A program made the position numbers and the translations under genes. The notes below the pieces were generated by a model, which was not told where the DNA came from, did not search any database, and saw nothing but the letters and a program-made list of their open reading frames with translations. Positions 33,199 to 42,906 of a stretch of DNA of 64,000 nucleotides are shown here, in pieces; within the stretch, counting starts at the first letter, position 1; every line of letters starts with the position of its first letter. The stretch is from Iphinoe sp. HA4291-MV1. GTDB lineage: Bacteria; Cyanobacteriota; Cyanobacteriia; Cyanobacteriales; Nostocaceae. Where the stretch lies: NCBI GenBank assembly GCA_019359415.1, contig JAHHHH010000007.1, forward strand, positions 62,001 through 126,000. Reading direction: 5' to 3'.

Positions 33199-34713
33199 TT
33201 ACTGTTCACTCTCTAGCTTGAGCAACTTCGCCATATTCAGCCGTTGCAGCTTCCCTGTAGCTCCACGGGGTAGTTCATCCAAAATGTGAATTTGCTTAGG
33301 AACTTTGAAGTCTGCTAGCATAGTTGCACAGTAAGCTAAAAGTTCCTTTTCACTGGTTTCACCCTTAAGGACGACAGCGGCGTGAATATCCTCTCCCAAG
33401 GATTTATGGGGTACCGCAAAAGCAAGGGCTTCAGCAACCCCAGGATGGCGCAGCAGTACACTCTCCACTTCTAGTGGAGAAATTTTTTCACCGCCTCGGT
33501 TAATCAATTCCTTAATCCGTCCAGTCAGACGGAGATAGCCGTCAGCATCTTGTGTCCCCTGATCGCCAGTACGGAACCAACCGTTTATAAAAGTAGTGGC
33601 ATTAGCTTGTGGGTTATTCTCGTAGCCATCAATCACATTTAGTCCTCTTACTACAACCTCACCCAAACTTCCTTGAGGGAGCAAATTGCCATCTTCGTCC
33701 ATAATACCAACTTCCACACCAAAGCCGTAGCCAACCGTGCCCGGTTTACGTACTTTCGGCGGTAGCGGATTAGTCGCCATCAAGTGAGCAGCTTCGGTCA
33801 TGCTGTAAGATTCCAAGACAGGAGCATTGAGTGTTGCTTCCATTTGTTCGCTAATGACAAGGGGAAGGGGAGCGCTGCTAGAGCGAATGAAGCGCAACGG
33901 GTTCGCTTTGACAATTTCTTCATTGCGGCTAGCTCGTGCTAGAATTGCTTGGTGCATGGTGGGTGCAGCCGAGTACCAAGTGGGTTGGAAGGTTTCCACC
34001 AGTTTCCAAAAACTTAGGGCATTAAAACTATCAGGTATGACGAGTGTTCCGCCAGATGCCAGAGTTGCCAGCATACACCCCACTAGCCCGTGAATGTGGA
34101 ACAGAGGCATTAAACAAAGTGTAGTGTCAACTGCCGAGAGCGAGTATGCACTGATAATATTGTTAACAGAAGCAATCAGGTTACGATGCCGAATCGGGAC
34201 TCGCTTGGGACGACTGGTGGTACCGCTGGTGTGAAGAATCATCGCCACATCGTCAGAGTCGGGAAAATCTTGATTGCCCAAAAATTCCCCTTGCCTAGTG
34301 GAGGCTGTTTTCACTAATTCAAAGCTTAATGTGCTCTCAGCATTAACTCTAGTATAAATCCGCATCATATCTGGCGAAGCTGCAGCAATTGCTGCTTCTG
34401 GTACGTCAGCGAGCGTAATCAGCGCTTTCGCCTGAGTATCTTCGTAGTAGAAGGCAAATTCTTCTTGCTTGTATTTTGGATTCAATGGTGCTGCGGTACC
34501 GCATAAAGCAGCAGCAAGAAAGCTGAGTACCATTGGTACTCCATTTGACATGACAATAGCGATGCGATCGCCCCGTTGCAAACCAAAACTGTTAAGTTGG
34601 GATACCAGTTCGACGACGTTCTCACACAGTTGCTTATAAGTTAGTGTTGCTCCCTCGGGTGCAGCTAGCGCTGAATGATTGTCTTCCCCTGCTAAAAGCT
34701 CAAATATGTTCAT
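33199..34713 (-). CDS. AMP-dependent acyl-CoA synthetase/ligase
   Basis: A 504-residue adenylate-forming enzyme. Motifs in order are the AMP-binding P-loop MILHTSGTTSRPKRVPIRHR, then SAAPTMHQA, SYSMTEAAHLMATNPLPP, GWFRTGDQGTQDADGYLRLT, GRIKELINRGGEKISPLEVE and the C-terminal catalytic-lysine region RGATGKLQRLNM. The overall pattern is close to plant AAE3/oxalyl-CoA-type synthetases and long-chain acyl-CoA ligases, but the substrate cannot be fixed. ATG 34713 is preferred because the family starts there; the upstream 49 residues are unlikely. Confidence 0.9.
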   Translation of the reverse strand: MNIFELLAGEDNHSALAAPEGATLTYKQLCENVVELVSQLNSFGLQRGDRIAIVMSNGVPMVLSFLAAALCGTAAPLNPKYKQEEFAFYYEDTQAKALITLADVPEAAIAAASPDMMRIYTRVNAESTLSFELVKTASTRQGEFLGNQDFPDSDDVAMILHTSGTTSRPKRVPIRHRNLIASVNNIISAYSLSAVDTTLCLMPLFHIHGLVGCMLATLASGGTLVIPDSFNALSFWKLVETFQPTWYSAAPTMHQAILARASRNEEIVKANPLRFIRSSSAPLPLVISEQMEATLNAPVLESYSMTEAAHLMATNPLPPKVRKPGTVGYGFGVEVGIMDEDGNLLPQGSLGEVVVRGLNVIDGYENNPQANATTFINGWFRTGDQGTQDADGYLRLTGRIKELINRGGEKISPLEVESVLLRHPGVAEALAFAVPHKSLGEDIHAAVVLKGETSEKELLAYCATMLADFKVPKQIHILDELPRGATGKLQRLNMAKLLKLESEQ

Positions 34714-35081
34714 AGTTTGCGAAAAGCACATGAACTTCAAATAATTATCATTTTTATTGAAAGAGTGTCTCTTGAGTTTTTTGTATGATTTATTTTTTTG
34801 CAGTCCCTTAAGAGCACGACAGTTGGTATCATGGGAGCAAATATACACCATTTTCGCCACTCAAACTTCTTTCGGCGTTTTGTTTTTCCCGATCATAACG
34901 AATCCTGTTCGTTGGAAGCTCACGTTGATTTATCAAAGCGTGATTCCTACATAGTATCACTGCAAGTTTTGCTACTTAGAGAACCAATGAAATTGACAAT
35001 TTAGACGAGTTTAGGCGTAATGTTATTACGGCAATTTTTGCTACTATAGGACACGCTTGAAGCGGCAATATCTTATATCTT
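34714..35081. other. Divergent promoter region
   Basis: About 370 A/T-rich bases between the ligase and the BMP-type lipoprotein genes. No gene, repeat or clear operator was seen. TTGACA (34993-34998) with a weak downstream -10 might be a promoter for the BMP gene. Confidence 0.35.
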
Positions 35082-36224
35082 ATGGAGCGTCGAAAATTTC
35101 TAAAGTATGCCACTTTAGCAGGAACTAGCTTTACGTTTGCTAGCTGTACCCAAGGCGGCAAATCTCAATCCCAAAGTGAAGTGCCTGTCCTAGCTTCGCC
35201 TATAGCGGCGGATGAACCTCTTAAGGTAGGATTTGTCTATGTTGGATCTGTAGGTGACTTTGGTTGGACTTATGCTCACGATTTAGGTCGCAGAGAGATG
35301 GAGGCAAATCTCCAGGAGAAGGTGAAAACGACTTTTGTAGAAAATGTCAGCGAAGGTGCAGACGCTGAGAGAGTCATTCGTCAACTGGCGTTAGAAGGTA
35401 ATAAGTTAATCTTCACGACTTTTTTTGGCTACATGAACTCAACCCTTAAAGTAGCAAAAGACTTTAAGGGTGTTCATTTTGAACATTGTACTGGATACAA
35501 ACGCGCTACAAATGTCGGTACCTATCTGGGACGCTTTGAAGAACCGCGATACTTAACTGGCATGATTGCTGGCAAAATGACAAAATCGAATGTGATTGGT
35601 TTTGTTGGTTCATACCCAATCCCTGAAGTCATTCGAGGAATTGGTGCGTTTACGCAAGGACTGCGGGAAACAAATCCTAAAGCAAAAGTGAAAGTAGTTT
35701 GGGTGCTAAGTTGGTATGATCCAGCTAAAGAACGAGAAGCAGCCCAAGCTTTGGTGAGTTTGGGTGCGGATATCCTCGCACAGCATACCGATTCTGCTGC
35801 TCCTATTCAACTAGCAGAAGAAAAGGGTATTTATGCTTTTGGTCATAACAGTGATATGAGTAGGTTTGGTGCAAGAGCTTGTTTAACATCAGCTTTGAAT
35901 AAATGGGGTAAATTTTATACAGAAAAAGCCTTGGCTGTCATCAACGGTACTTGGCAGTCTGATGAAGTTTGGTATGGAATTGCTCAAGAAATGGTGGATA
36001 TTGCACCCTTGAATCCTGTGATTCCTCAAGATGTTCAACAATTAGTGATGGCGAAGCGTGATGAGTTCGTTAAGGGTGCTGCACATCCTTTTGATGGTCC
36101 GGTGAAAGACCAAAAGGGTGTGGTACGAGTCCTTAAGGGTCAAGCGTTGAGTGATAAGGAACAACTACTGATGGATTGGTATGTTGAAGGAATTGAAGGG
36201 TCAATTCCGAAGAAGGAATCCTAG
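35082..36224 (+). CDS. BMP-family ABC transporter substrate-binding lipoprotein
   Basis: A 380-residue protein starting MERRKFLKYATLAGTSFTFA followed by SCTQ: an RR signal sequence with a lipobox-like FASC, so it is probably exported and lipid-anchored. The mature part is a BMP/PnrA-type periplasmic binding fold (LKVGFVYVGSVGDFGWTYAH, FFGYMNSTLKVAKDF, KSNVIGFVGSYPIPEVIRGI). Such proteins bind nucleosides, or possibly other amide-type compounds. No permease or ATPase genes are adjacent. Confidence 0.9.
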   Translation: MERRKFLKYATLAGTSFTFASCTQGGKSQSQSEVPVLASPIAADEPLKVGFVYVGSVGDFGWTYAHDLGRREMEANLQEKVKTTFVENVSEGADAERVIRQLALEGNKLIFTTFFGYMNSTLKVAKDFKGVHFEHCTGYKRATNVGTYLGRFEEPRYLTGMIAGKMTKSNVIGFVGSYPIPEVIRGIGAFTQGLRETNPKAKVKVVWVLSWYDPAKEREAAQALVSLGADILAQHTDSAAPIQLAEEKGIYAFGHNSDMSRFGARACLTSALNKWGKFYTEKALAVINGTWQSDEVWYGIAQEMVDIAPLNPVIPQDVQQLVMAKRDEFVKGAAHPFDGPVKDQKGVVRVLKGQALSDKEQLLMDWYVEGIEGSIPKKES

Positions 36225-36285
36225 CCCTTGTAGTTTCAAATATCCTATTTTACCCTGCGCAGCGATAGACTTCTACTAGGTTAAG

Positions 36286-36939
36286 CTAAACAGCTGCTGG
36301 TTCTAGTAGCTTAATGTTGAAATAATTAAACTCAGTTGATGTGCGAGTGCTATCTTTATACTCTTGCACAACTTGTTTAGTCATTATATAATAGCCCTCT
36401 ATCTTCTCATAAGAATCTTCAAATTTGAGAACAGTGGTCACTTCATTAGTTTTCAAGTTACGGAAAATCGCATCATAGCGAGTTGCAATGTAACCAGAAC
36501 CTGTATCTGAATTTTCGTAGGTATCAATAATAAAAGCCATGCGACCCATAACTCGACTGACCTGACAAACTTCATTGCCCCGGAGTTTATAATTTGAATC
36601 CATGGAATCGCCGCCCTTCACTAAGATTTCTATTGCACCATTCGGGTCTTCTTGACCAAAACTAAACTCGTGCTTTCCATGAGACTGCTCAAAGTTCGTA
36701 CGTTGACGATGGGTGACTATATCTCGCAATTGGGTATAAATCCCTTCTTCTATTTGCTCATCTACAACACCCGTAACTTCTACGCTTAAATCGCGGTTAA
36801 TTCGAATCTTACCTGTGTGGACTTCATCTCCCTGAACCAGGTGTACATCTGCGCTGTAGCCTGGAAAGTAATCATTCCAAGTGTAACGACTTTCGTAAGC
36901 GGTTTGGAATATCTGACGGGCTGTTGTTGGATGTGTCAT
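36286..36939 (-). CDS. DUF3386 family protein
   Basis: A 217-residue cyanobacterial and plastid-lineage protein. It shows TARQIFQTAYESRYTWNDYF, PGYSADVHLVQGDEVHTGKI, and a beta-rich C-terminus (EYKDSTRTSTEFNYFNIKLL). I recognise it as DUF3386. Function is not established. It has no signal peptide or membrane helix. Confidence 0.85.
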   Translation of the reverse strand: MTHPTTARQIFQTAYESRYTWNDYFPGYSADVHLVQGDEVHTGKIRINRDLSVEVTGVVDEQIEEGIYTQLRDIVTHRQRTNFEQSHGKHEFSFGQEDPNGAIEILVKGGDSMDSNYKLRGNEVCQVSRVMGRMAFIIDTYENSDTGSGYIATRYDAIFRNLKTNEVTTVLKFEDSYEKIEGYYIMTKQVVQEYKDSTRTSTEFNYFNIKLLEPAAV

Positions 36940-37080
36940 ATAACCACTTTGACTTCACCTTTTTTCAGTTTAGTCTACTGAGTAGGTAAATCTGTTGAGA
37001 GGTCCGTGACTCACGATCCATAGCATTTTTCAGTTACGTGAAGTACAAAACCCCATTGCCCAATGCCCAATGCCCATTAA

Positions 37081-38832
37081 CTACTCTTGTGAGTCGCTAT
37101 CTGAGGATAAAACCATAACTGGTTGTTGATAGAGCGGTACAGTAAATGTCACTGTTGATCCTAGCCCTTCGCCTAAACTGTAAAAATTAACCTCACCTCC
37201 CATCGCCTCTACCAGTTTTTGGGATATTGCTAGTCCCAAACCTGTACCACCGTACTGGCGAGTGCGGGAGCTATCTACCTGACTAAATAATTGAAACAGT
37301 TTCTCCTGTTTGTCGAGAGAGACACCAATCCCAGTGTCTGCTACGCGCACTCTTACCATACCAGGAAATTGTTGGTCTTGAAATGTCACTTTTTTGCGAA
37401 CGACATCAGCACTGATAGTTATACCACCTTCATGAGTGAATTTAATCGCATTACTAACTAGATTTAGCATGACTTGCTTTAGGCGCTGGTAATCGCCACA
37501 GACGATAATTTCATCAGAAGTTGCAGGCATTTGCATACGGAAGCTAAGGTTTTTCCCATCTGCTTGAGGGCGGAGAAAACTTTCTAAATCACTGAATAGC
37601 TCATCTAACCTAACTGATCGCAATTCCAGTTCCATTTTGCCTGCTTCAATTCTGGCAATGTCTAAGATGTCGTTGATAATATCAAGCAAATACAGTGATG
37701 ATTTATGAGCTTCTTCAAGAAACTGCCTTTGTTCTTCTGGATCGTCTGCCATGCCCTCCAAAACTAACTTTAAAAATCCGATAATGCCATTGAGTGGTGT
37801 TCTCAACTCATGGGTGACATTGGCGAGAAACTCTCTGATGCGACGGGTGGCTTGTTCGGCTTGTTGACGTGCTTGTTCCAGTTCTTTGTATAAAGTTGCG
37901 TGGGCGATCGCTGTTCCTAGCTGATCTGCCACATCTTTTGCTATTTCAAGTTCCTCTGCAGTTATCGCATAGCATCTGGTGCCTAAAGTCACAGCAATCA
38001 ATCCATTTGGTTGGTCTTGATGGCAAGTCGCAACCACTAACATTTTCTGCTGGTCAAACTGAAGATGTTGTGGATTTTCTGCCAAAATAGGTTGTAGGGT
38101 TGCCAGTGCTTGGGCAAAGCCCGGCTCAGAAGCTATGTCTATTTCCAAGCCAAGCATAGAGTTTAGAGACGGTTGGCAGTACTCTGCGATCACCTGCACT
38201 TTCGTGCTAGATGATTGATAAGGACAAATGATACAGCGTTCTAATCGCAGCGCTTTACCCAAACTATCCACCGTTTGTTGCCAAATGATATCCAGATCCA
38301 ATGTCCGCCGGATATTTCTGGTAATTTGGTTTATCAGTTTATGGTGGCGCTGTGAACGTATCGCTGAATCTAGCTGTACAGGTGTTTGAGATGTCAAGTT
38401 TTCTTCTTTGCAAAGAGCTGCTTGCAGCAGTCGTCCCATGACGAAAACTGTTGTTGGAGTACTTGCTAAGGAAGACATTATTGGACTCATTACCAACTCA
38501 AACTCAAACAGCTGCTGACCGTACCTAAACCAGCACTGATTCCTTTCGGGTATTAAAGTTATTAAAATATGCTGCAACTTTTCGGTGTATGCAGCCTTAT
38601 CCACTGGAATAAAGGCATATTCTTTACCGCTTTGGTTTTCAACAATTTGCTTAGGGTTTAACCCCAAGCGTTCGCAGTGTTGCCACCAGAAGGTCAGGTA
38701 GCATCCTGTACTATCTTGTGTGTACACCAACTCGGCTCCTAAATTTGCCCATGAGCCATTAGTGTTACTGGTAATATCTTCTAGATTTTCTGACAATATG
38801 TTCGACCTTTGGGAGTTAGCAGTAATACTCAT
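37081..38832 (-). CDS. Sensor histidine kinase with GAF domain
   Basis: A 583-residue soluble kinase. The N-terminal part (about 30-150) looks PAS-like, and a GAF region spans about 185-320 (LDLDIIWQQTVDSLGKALRL to KDVADQLGTAIAHATLYKEL). It is followed by a coiled coil, then HisKA with NVTHELRTPLNGIIGFLKLV (the phospho-accepting His) and HATPase_c with LNLVSNAIKFTHEGG, VRVADTGIGVSL and QYGGTGLGLAISQKLVEAMG. There is no receiver domain and no adjacent response regulator. The ATG at 38832 is preferred over the frame start at 38865. Confidence 0.93.
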   Translation of the reverse strand: MSITANSQRSNILSENLEDITSNTNGSWANLGAELVYTQDSTGCYLTFWWQHCERLGLNPKQIVENQSGKEYAFIPVDKAAYTEKLQHILITLIPERNQCWFRYGQQLFEFELVMSPIMSSLASTPTTVFVMGRLLQAALCKEENLTSQTPVQLDSAIRSQRHHKLINQITRNIRRTLDLDIIWQQTVDSLGKALRLERCIICPYQSSSTKVQVIAEYCQPSLNSMLGLEIDIASEPGFAQALATLQPILAENPQHLQFDQQKMLVVATCHQDQPNGLIAVTLGTRCYAITAEELEIAKDVADQLGTAIAHATLYKELEQARQQAEQATRRIREFLANVTHELRTPLNGIIGFLKLVLEGMADDPEEQRQFLEEAHKSSLYLLDIINDILDIARIEAGKMELELRSVRLDELFSDLESFLRPQADGKNLSFRMQMPATSDEIIVCGDYQRLKQVMLNLVSNAIKFTHEGGITISADVVRKKVTFQDQQFPGMVRVRVADTGIGVSLDKQEKLFQLFSQVDSSRTRQYGGTGLGLAISQKLVEAMGGEVNFYSLGEGLGSTVTFTVPLYQQPVMVLSSDSDSQE

Positions 38833-39028
38833 GACTCGAGTTGGATAACATAGATGCCAACTCAAAGAAGCTTTGCTATTCGCTGCCTAAAGTTGGGAAT
38901 AAATTTTTACAGCTGTAGCATACATAGCGGCGATTTTTGATTGTTCTAAAATCTCGCATCGGAAATTCTACATTTTTTAATCCTCCATATATATCTTATC
39001 TTTTTACTTTTTTTAGCTTTTTGTGAGT

Positions 39029-39295
39029 TTAATCATTCCACTCCCCTCGAGATGGTAAAGGTCTACGTACAGGTGTACGCGTCAGTTCATCATCTCTTGG
39101 GGTTTCACCCCTCAACCACTGACGGATCGCCACCTCAATAACTTTACTTGGGTCATTGGTAAGATGCTGAATTTGTTCTAGTAACTCGGAATCTAGGCGA
39201 ATGGCAATTTCTACCTTGTCGGCAAGTCTTTGTTCCGCATCAATAGCATTCTCGTTCATATTCATAGGGTAATACTGTTGAATTTGTTTTTCCAA
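39029..39295 (-). CDS. Ribbon-helix-helix-like small protein
   Basis: An 88-residue protein with AIRLDSELLEQIQHLTNDPS followed by KVIEVAIRQWLRG, a pattern of CopG/RHH DNA-binding proteins. The C-terminal tail is basic and proline rich. ATGs at 39295 and 39265 are both possible. No toxin gene is adjacent, so it is either a stand-alone regulator or an orphan antitoxin. Confidence 0.6.
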   Translation of the reverse strand: MEKQIQQYYPMNMNENAIDAEQRLADKVEIAIRLDSELLEQIQHLTNDPSKVIEVAIRQWLRGETPRDDELTRTPVRRPLPSRGEWND

Positions 39296-39476
39296 GGCTT
39301 TGTAAAGTCGCTCTATTCAAACCAATGTGGCTCTTGCAGGTAGCAGTCGCTCATGAAGTCCGTATTTTTGTACTTCTTGTTGTTTATTGTACGCCTCTAA
39401 CTGATAAATACGAGAAGCTATGCATAGACCTTCATATCTTCATTTGAAAGTCCACAAACTAATATTCATTTGTCAG

Positions 39477-39616
39477 TAGTCATTAGTCAATAGTCATTAG
39501 TCATTAGTCATTAGTCATTAGTTATTCCTCTTGTCCCCCTGTCGCCCATTGCCCATTGCCCATTGCCCCTTGCCCATTGCCCCTTGCCCATTGCCCATTG
39601 CCCCTTGCCCCTTGCA
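39477..39616. repeat. Two adjacent heptanucleotide tandem arrays
   Basis: Bases 39477-39522 consist of GTCATTA units (about six). Bases 39541-39616 consist of CCCATTG and CCCCTTG units (about ten). Both have a 7-base period, as in STRR sequences of Nostoc and relatives. They lie just upstream of lepA and create a spurious in-frame extension beginning at 39556. Confidence 0.92.
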
Positions 39617-39696
39617 ACGTCTTAGCTAAGAAAGTATTAAAATACGTTAAGTATATTGCTGTTTTATTCCTTGTTGCTGATAAAGCAAAGAAGTCT

Positions 39697-41508
39697 ATGA
39701 CTGACGTTCCCGCAAATCGTATTCGGAATTTTTGTATTATTGCTCATATTGACCACGGAAAATCTACCCTAGCAGACCGATTGCTGCAAGTGACAGGCAC
39801 TGTAGATCAGCGGGAAATGAAGGAACAATTTCTCGATAACATGGATTTGGAACGGGAGCGCGGCATTACTATTAAGCTGCAAGCAGCCCGAATGAACTAC
39901 AAGGCAAAAGATGGTCAAACATATGTACTGAATTTAATTGATACGCCAGGGCATGTGGATTTTTCGTATGAAGTGTCTCGCAGTCTTGCTGCTTGCGAAG
40001 GGGCGCTGTTGGTAGTAGATGCTTCTCAGGGAGTGGAAGCTCAGACTTTGGCAAATGTCTACTTAGCTTTAGAGCATAACCTGGAAATTATCCCGGTTCT
40101 GAATAAAATTGACTTACCTGGAGCAGAACCAGAGCGGGTCATCAAGGAAATTGAAGAAATCATTGGTTTAGATTGCAGTGGTGCAATTCTCGCCTCTGCT
40201 AAAGAGGGAATTGGCATTGATGATATTTTAGAGGCAATTGTCGATCGCATACCACCGGCACAAAACACAGTCAGCGATCGCTTACGAGCATTGATTTTTG
40301 ATAGCTACTACGATAGCTACCGAGGAGTCATTGTTTATTTTCGGGTGATGGATGGCACACTCAAGAAGGGTGATCGCATCTACCTCATGGCTTCTGGCAA
40401 GGAATACGAAATTGATGAGTTAGGAGTGCTTTCTCCCACCCAAAAGCAGGTTGAAGAACTGCACGCTGGAGAAGTCGGTTATTTAGCTGCAGCAATTAAA
40501 GCTGTGGCTGATGCACGGGTGGGAGACACAATGACTTTATCCAACGCCAAAGCCGCTGAACCTTTGTCTGGTTACAAAGAAGCTAACCCAATGGTCTTCT
40601 GTGGAATGTTCCCCATTGATGCTGACCAATTTGAAGACTTGCGCGAAGCCTTGGATAAGCTGAAACTTAACGATGCAGCACTGCACTTTGAACCAGAAAC
40701 CTCTAGCGCAATGGGTTTTGGTTTCCGCTGTGGCTTCTTAGGCTTGCTGCACATGGAAATTGTGCAAGAACGCTTAGAGCGAGAGTATGACCTAGACTTA
40801 ATCATTACAGCTCCTTCTGTTGTTTACAAGGTACATACCCTCAAGGGCGAGGAAGTGTACATCGACAACCCCAGTCACCTACCCTCTCCCAACGAACGGG
40901 AAAAAATTGAAGAACCCTACGTTCAAGTGGATATGATTACGCCAGAAACTTACGTCGGTACTTTGATGGAGTTGTCGCAAAATCGGCGTGGTGTCTTTAA
41001 AGATATGAAATATCTCACCCAAGGACGCACCACACTCACTTATGAGTTGCCCTTGGCAGAAGTTGTCACAGACTTTTTTGACCAAATGAAATCTCGCTCA
41101 CGTGGATATGCCAGTATGGAATATCAACTAATTGGCTACCGAGAAAATCCCCTAGTTAAGCTCGATATTTTAATTAATAGCGAGCCAGTGGATTCTTTGG
41201 CAATGATTGTCCATAGAGATAAAGCATACAACGTCGGGCGGTCAATGGCAGAAAAACTTAAAGAATTGATTCCCCGGCATCAATTCAAAGTACCAATTCA
41301 AGCAGCTATTGGTAGTAAAATTATTGCCAGTGAACACATCCCGGCATTGCGGAAAGATGTACTTGCCAAATGCTACGGCGGTGACATTAGCCGGAAGAAG
41401 AAACTCTTGCAGAAGCAGGCAAAAGGTAAAAAGCGGATGAAAGCTGTGGGTACAGTGGATGTACCGCAAGAAGCTTTTATGGCAGTACTGCGTTTAGATC
41501 AGCAGTAA
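39697..41508 (+). CDS. lepA: Elongation factor 4 (LepA)
   Basis: A 603-residue translational GTPase that can back-translocate stalled ribosomes. It has G1 [26 protein letters not shown]3 [13 protein letters not shown]4 [11 protein letters not shown], and the LepA-specific C-terminal region ([20 protein letters not shown], then [20 protein letters not shown] and [15 protein letters not shown]). ATG 39697 is the family start. Confidence 0.97.
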   Translation: MTDVPANRIRNFCIIAHIDHGKSTLADRLLQVTGTVDQREMKEQFLDNMDLERERGITIKLQAARMNYKAKDGQTYVLNLIDTPGHVDFSYEVSRSLAACEGALLVVDASQGVEAQTLANVYLALEHNLEIIPVLNKIDLPGAEPERVIKEIEEIIGLDCSGAILASAKEGIGIDDILEAIVDRIPPAQNTVSDRLRALIFDSYYDSYRGVIVYFRVMDGTLKKGDRIYLMASGKEYEIDELGVLSPTQKQVEELHAGEVGYLAAAIKAVADARVGDTMTLSNAKAAEPLSGYKEANPMVFCGMFPIDADQFEDLREALDKLKLNDAALHFEPETSSAMGFGFRCGFLGLLHMEIVQERLEREYDLDLIITAPSVVYKVHTLKGEEVYIDNPSHLPSPNEREKIEEPYVQVDMITPETYVGTLMELSQNRRGVFKDMKYLTQGRTTLTYELPLAEVVTDFFDQMKSRSRGYASMEYQLIGYRENPLVKLDILINSEPVDSLAMIVHRDKAYNVGRSMAEKLKELIPRHQFKVPIQAAIGSKIIASEHIPALRKDVLAKCYGGDISRKKKLLQKQAKGKKRMKAVGTVDVPQEAFMAVLRLDQQ

Positions 41509-41562
41509 TTCTACCGTTTCCTTACATCTTGCACCAGTTAATTTATTGCAATTTTTGTAGGG

Positions 41563-41735
41563 GAGCCAGTACTTGATGAGGGTTTCCCGACAGAGGTATC
41601 TGGTGAGACCAGCGCTGCACCGACGTCTCCCTTAGGAGAAGGGCGTTGGGCACTGCTTACCGTTCGCTCAAACTGCTATTTTTACGTTGACAGCAGTGCC
41701 CACCTGTTCGCGCAGCGTCTCCCTTAGGAGAAGAG
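41563..41735. repeat. Dispersed GC-rich repeat fragments
   Basis: Contains GAGCCAGTACTTGATGAGGG, GTCTCCCTTAGGAGAAG (twice, about 41625-41640 and 41718-41734) and related words also seen near 7050, 54600 and 50800. It lies between lepA and the 2OG oxygenase gene and has no coding role. Confidence 0.7.
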
Positions 41736-41771
41736 TTTTGAGAATGGTGCAAGATTTCAGTTTTGCTCAGA

Positions 41772-42743
41772 ATGACAGTTAACCGAGAAGTATTGAATCG
41801 CATGGTCAAGATTCCAATTATTGATTTTTCTCTCTTTACCAGTGGTCATGCAACAGCTAGGCAAACTGTAGTTCAGCAAATTTATCAAGCTTGCCATCAA
41901 ATTGGATTTATGTACTTAAAAAAAACAAAAATATCAAATGACTTAATTAACCAAGTATTTCAACAAAGCAAAAACTTCTTTGAATTACCTTTCACACTGA
42001 AGCAGCAGTTAGCTTGGAGTGATGAATTTAGTAATCAAGGTTACGTTGGTCTTGAGAGAGAACGTCTTAACCCTAACAACCCAGGAGACTTGAAAGAGGC
42101 ATTTAATATTGGTAAACAAAAGGCAACGAATCATACAGATGTCACAGATAAATTATCCATTATATTCACTGCCTCAGCTTCTCCGGCAAAAAACCCTCAC
42201 ATTCTCACCTTCTACGGAGCTTGTACAGAACTTGCTAACAAGGTGCTGCAAGCATTTGCTTTGGCTTTAGAATTGCCAGAAGATTTTTTTACGACAAACC
42301 ATAGCCAGCAAAATCATACCTTGCGACTACTGCACTATCCATCTTTGTCGCAGTCACCTAAACGAGGACAAGTTCGCGCTGGTGAACATTCCGACTATGG
42401 CAGCATGACCTTGCTGTTTCAAGATGAAGTTGGAGGATTGGAAGTACGAACAGCATCAGGTGAGTGGATTGCAGCTTCACCCATTCCTGATTCTGTTATA
42501 GTCAACACTGGCGATTTAATGGAACGCTGGACAAACCATATATTTTGCTCAACTAAGCATCGGGTGATGATTCCAAATGATGATAGGGTAAAGCAGTCAA
42601 GATATTCTGTGGCGTTTTTCTGTCATCCTAATGACGATACAGAAATTGTTTGTCTAGAAAGCTGTCAGAGGCATAAATCACCTATTTATCCTCCTATTCT
42701 TGCAGGAGAGTATCTTTTGAGCCGTTTACAGGCAACTTATTAA
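41772..42743 (+). CDS. 2-oxoglutarate/Fe(II) oxygenase, isopenicillin-N-synthase-like
   Basis: A 323-residue non-heme iron oxygenase: KIPIIDFSLF at the N-terminus, FFELPFTLKQQLAW, GYVGLERERLNPNNPGDLKE, the metal site AGEHSDYGSMTLLFQD (HxD) with STKHRVM (second His), and the 2OG-binding SRYSVAFF. Substrate is unknown; relatives act on amino acids, gibberellin-type or alkaloid substrates. ATG 41772 was chosen; 41802 is an alternative that matches a common family start. Confidence 0.9.
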   Translation: MTVNREVLNRMVKIPIIDFSLFTSGHATARQTVVQQIYQACHQIGFMYLKKTKISNDLINQVFQQSKNFFELPFTLKQQLAWSDEFSNQGYVGLERERLNPNNPGDLKEAFNIGKQKATNHTDVTDKLSIIFTASASPAKNPHILTFYGACTELANKVLQAFALALELPEDFFTTNHSQQNHTLRLLHYPSLSQSPKRGQVRAGEHSDYGSMTLLFQDEVGGLEVRTASGEWIAASPIPDSVIVNTGDLMERWTNHIFCSTKHRVMIPNDDRVKQSRYSVAFFCHPNDDTEIVCLESCQRHKSPIYPPILAGEYLLSRLQATY

Positions 42744-42762
42744 CAGTTATCAGTTATCAGTT

Positions 42763-42906
42763 ATTGATCGCCTGGGTAGATTAATTCGGATTTGGGTCGA
42801 TGGAGGGCATCGTGGCAAGGATTTTAGCCACTGGGTAATTGATGTTTATCGCTGGTTTTGGAGCGTTGTCACACGTCATGAACAGCAGAAAGGCTTACCG
42901 AGGTTC
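42763..42906 (+). mobile_element. IS5-type transposase fragment
   Basis: An open stretch encodes RIWVDGGHRGKDFSHWVIDV and then YRWFWSVVTRHEQQKG. This is the second-Asp region of an IS5-family DDE transposase (pattern WVD.G..G.DF..WV). There is no start codon, and it ends at the flv1 stop on the other strand. Only about 48 codons survive. Confidence 0.75.

Noticed and set aside
39477-39616. CRISPR array
   Set aside because: The units are contiguous heptamers without spacers. No repeat-spacer pattern was seen anywhere in the window.
39556-39696. N-terminal extension of lepA
   Set aside because: It is a translation of the heptamer array; the EF4 start at 39697 matches the family.
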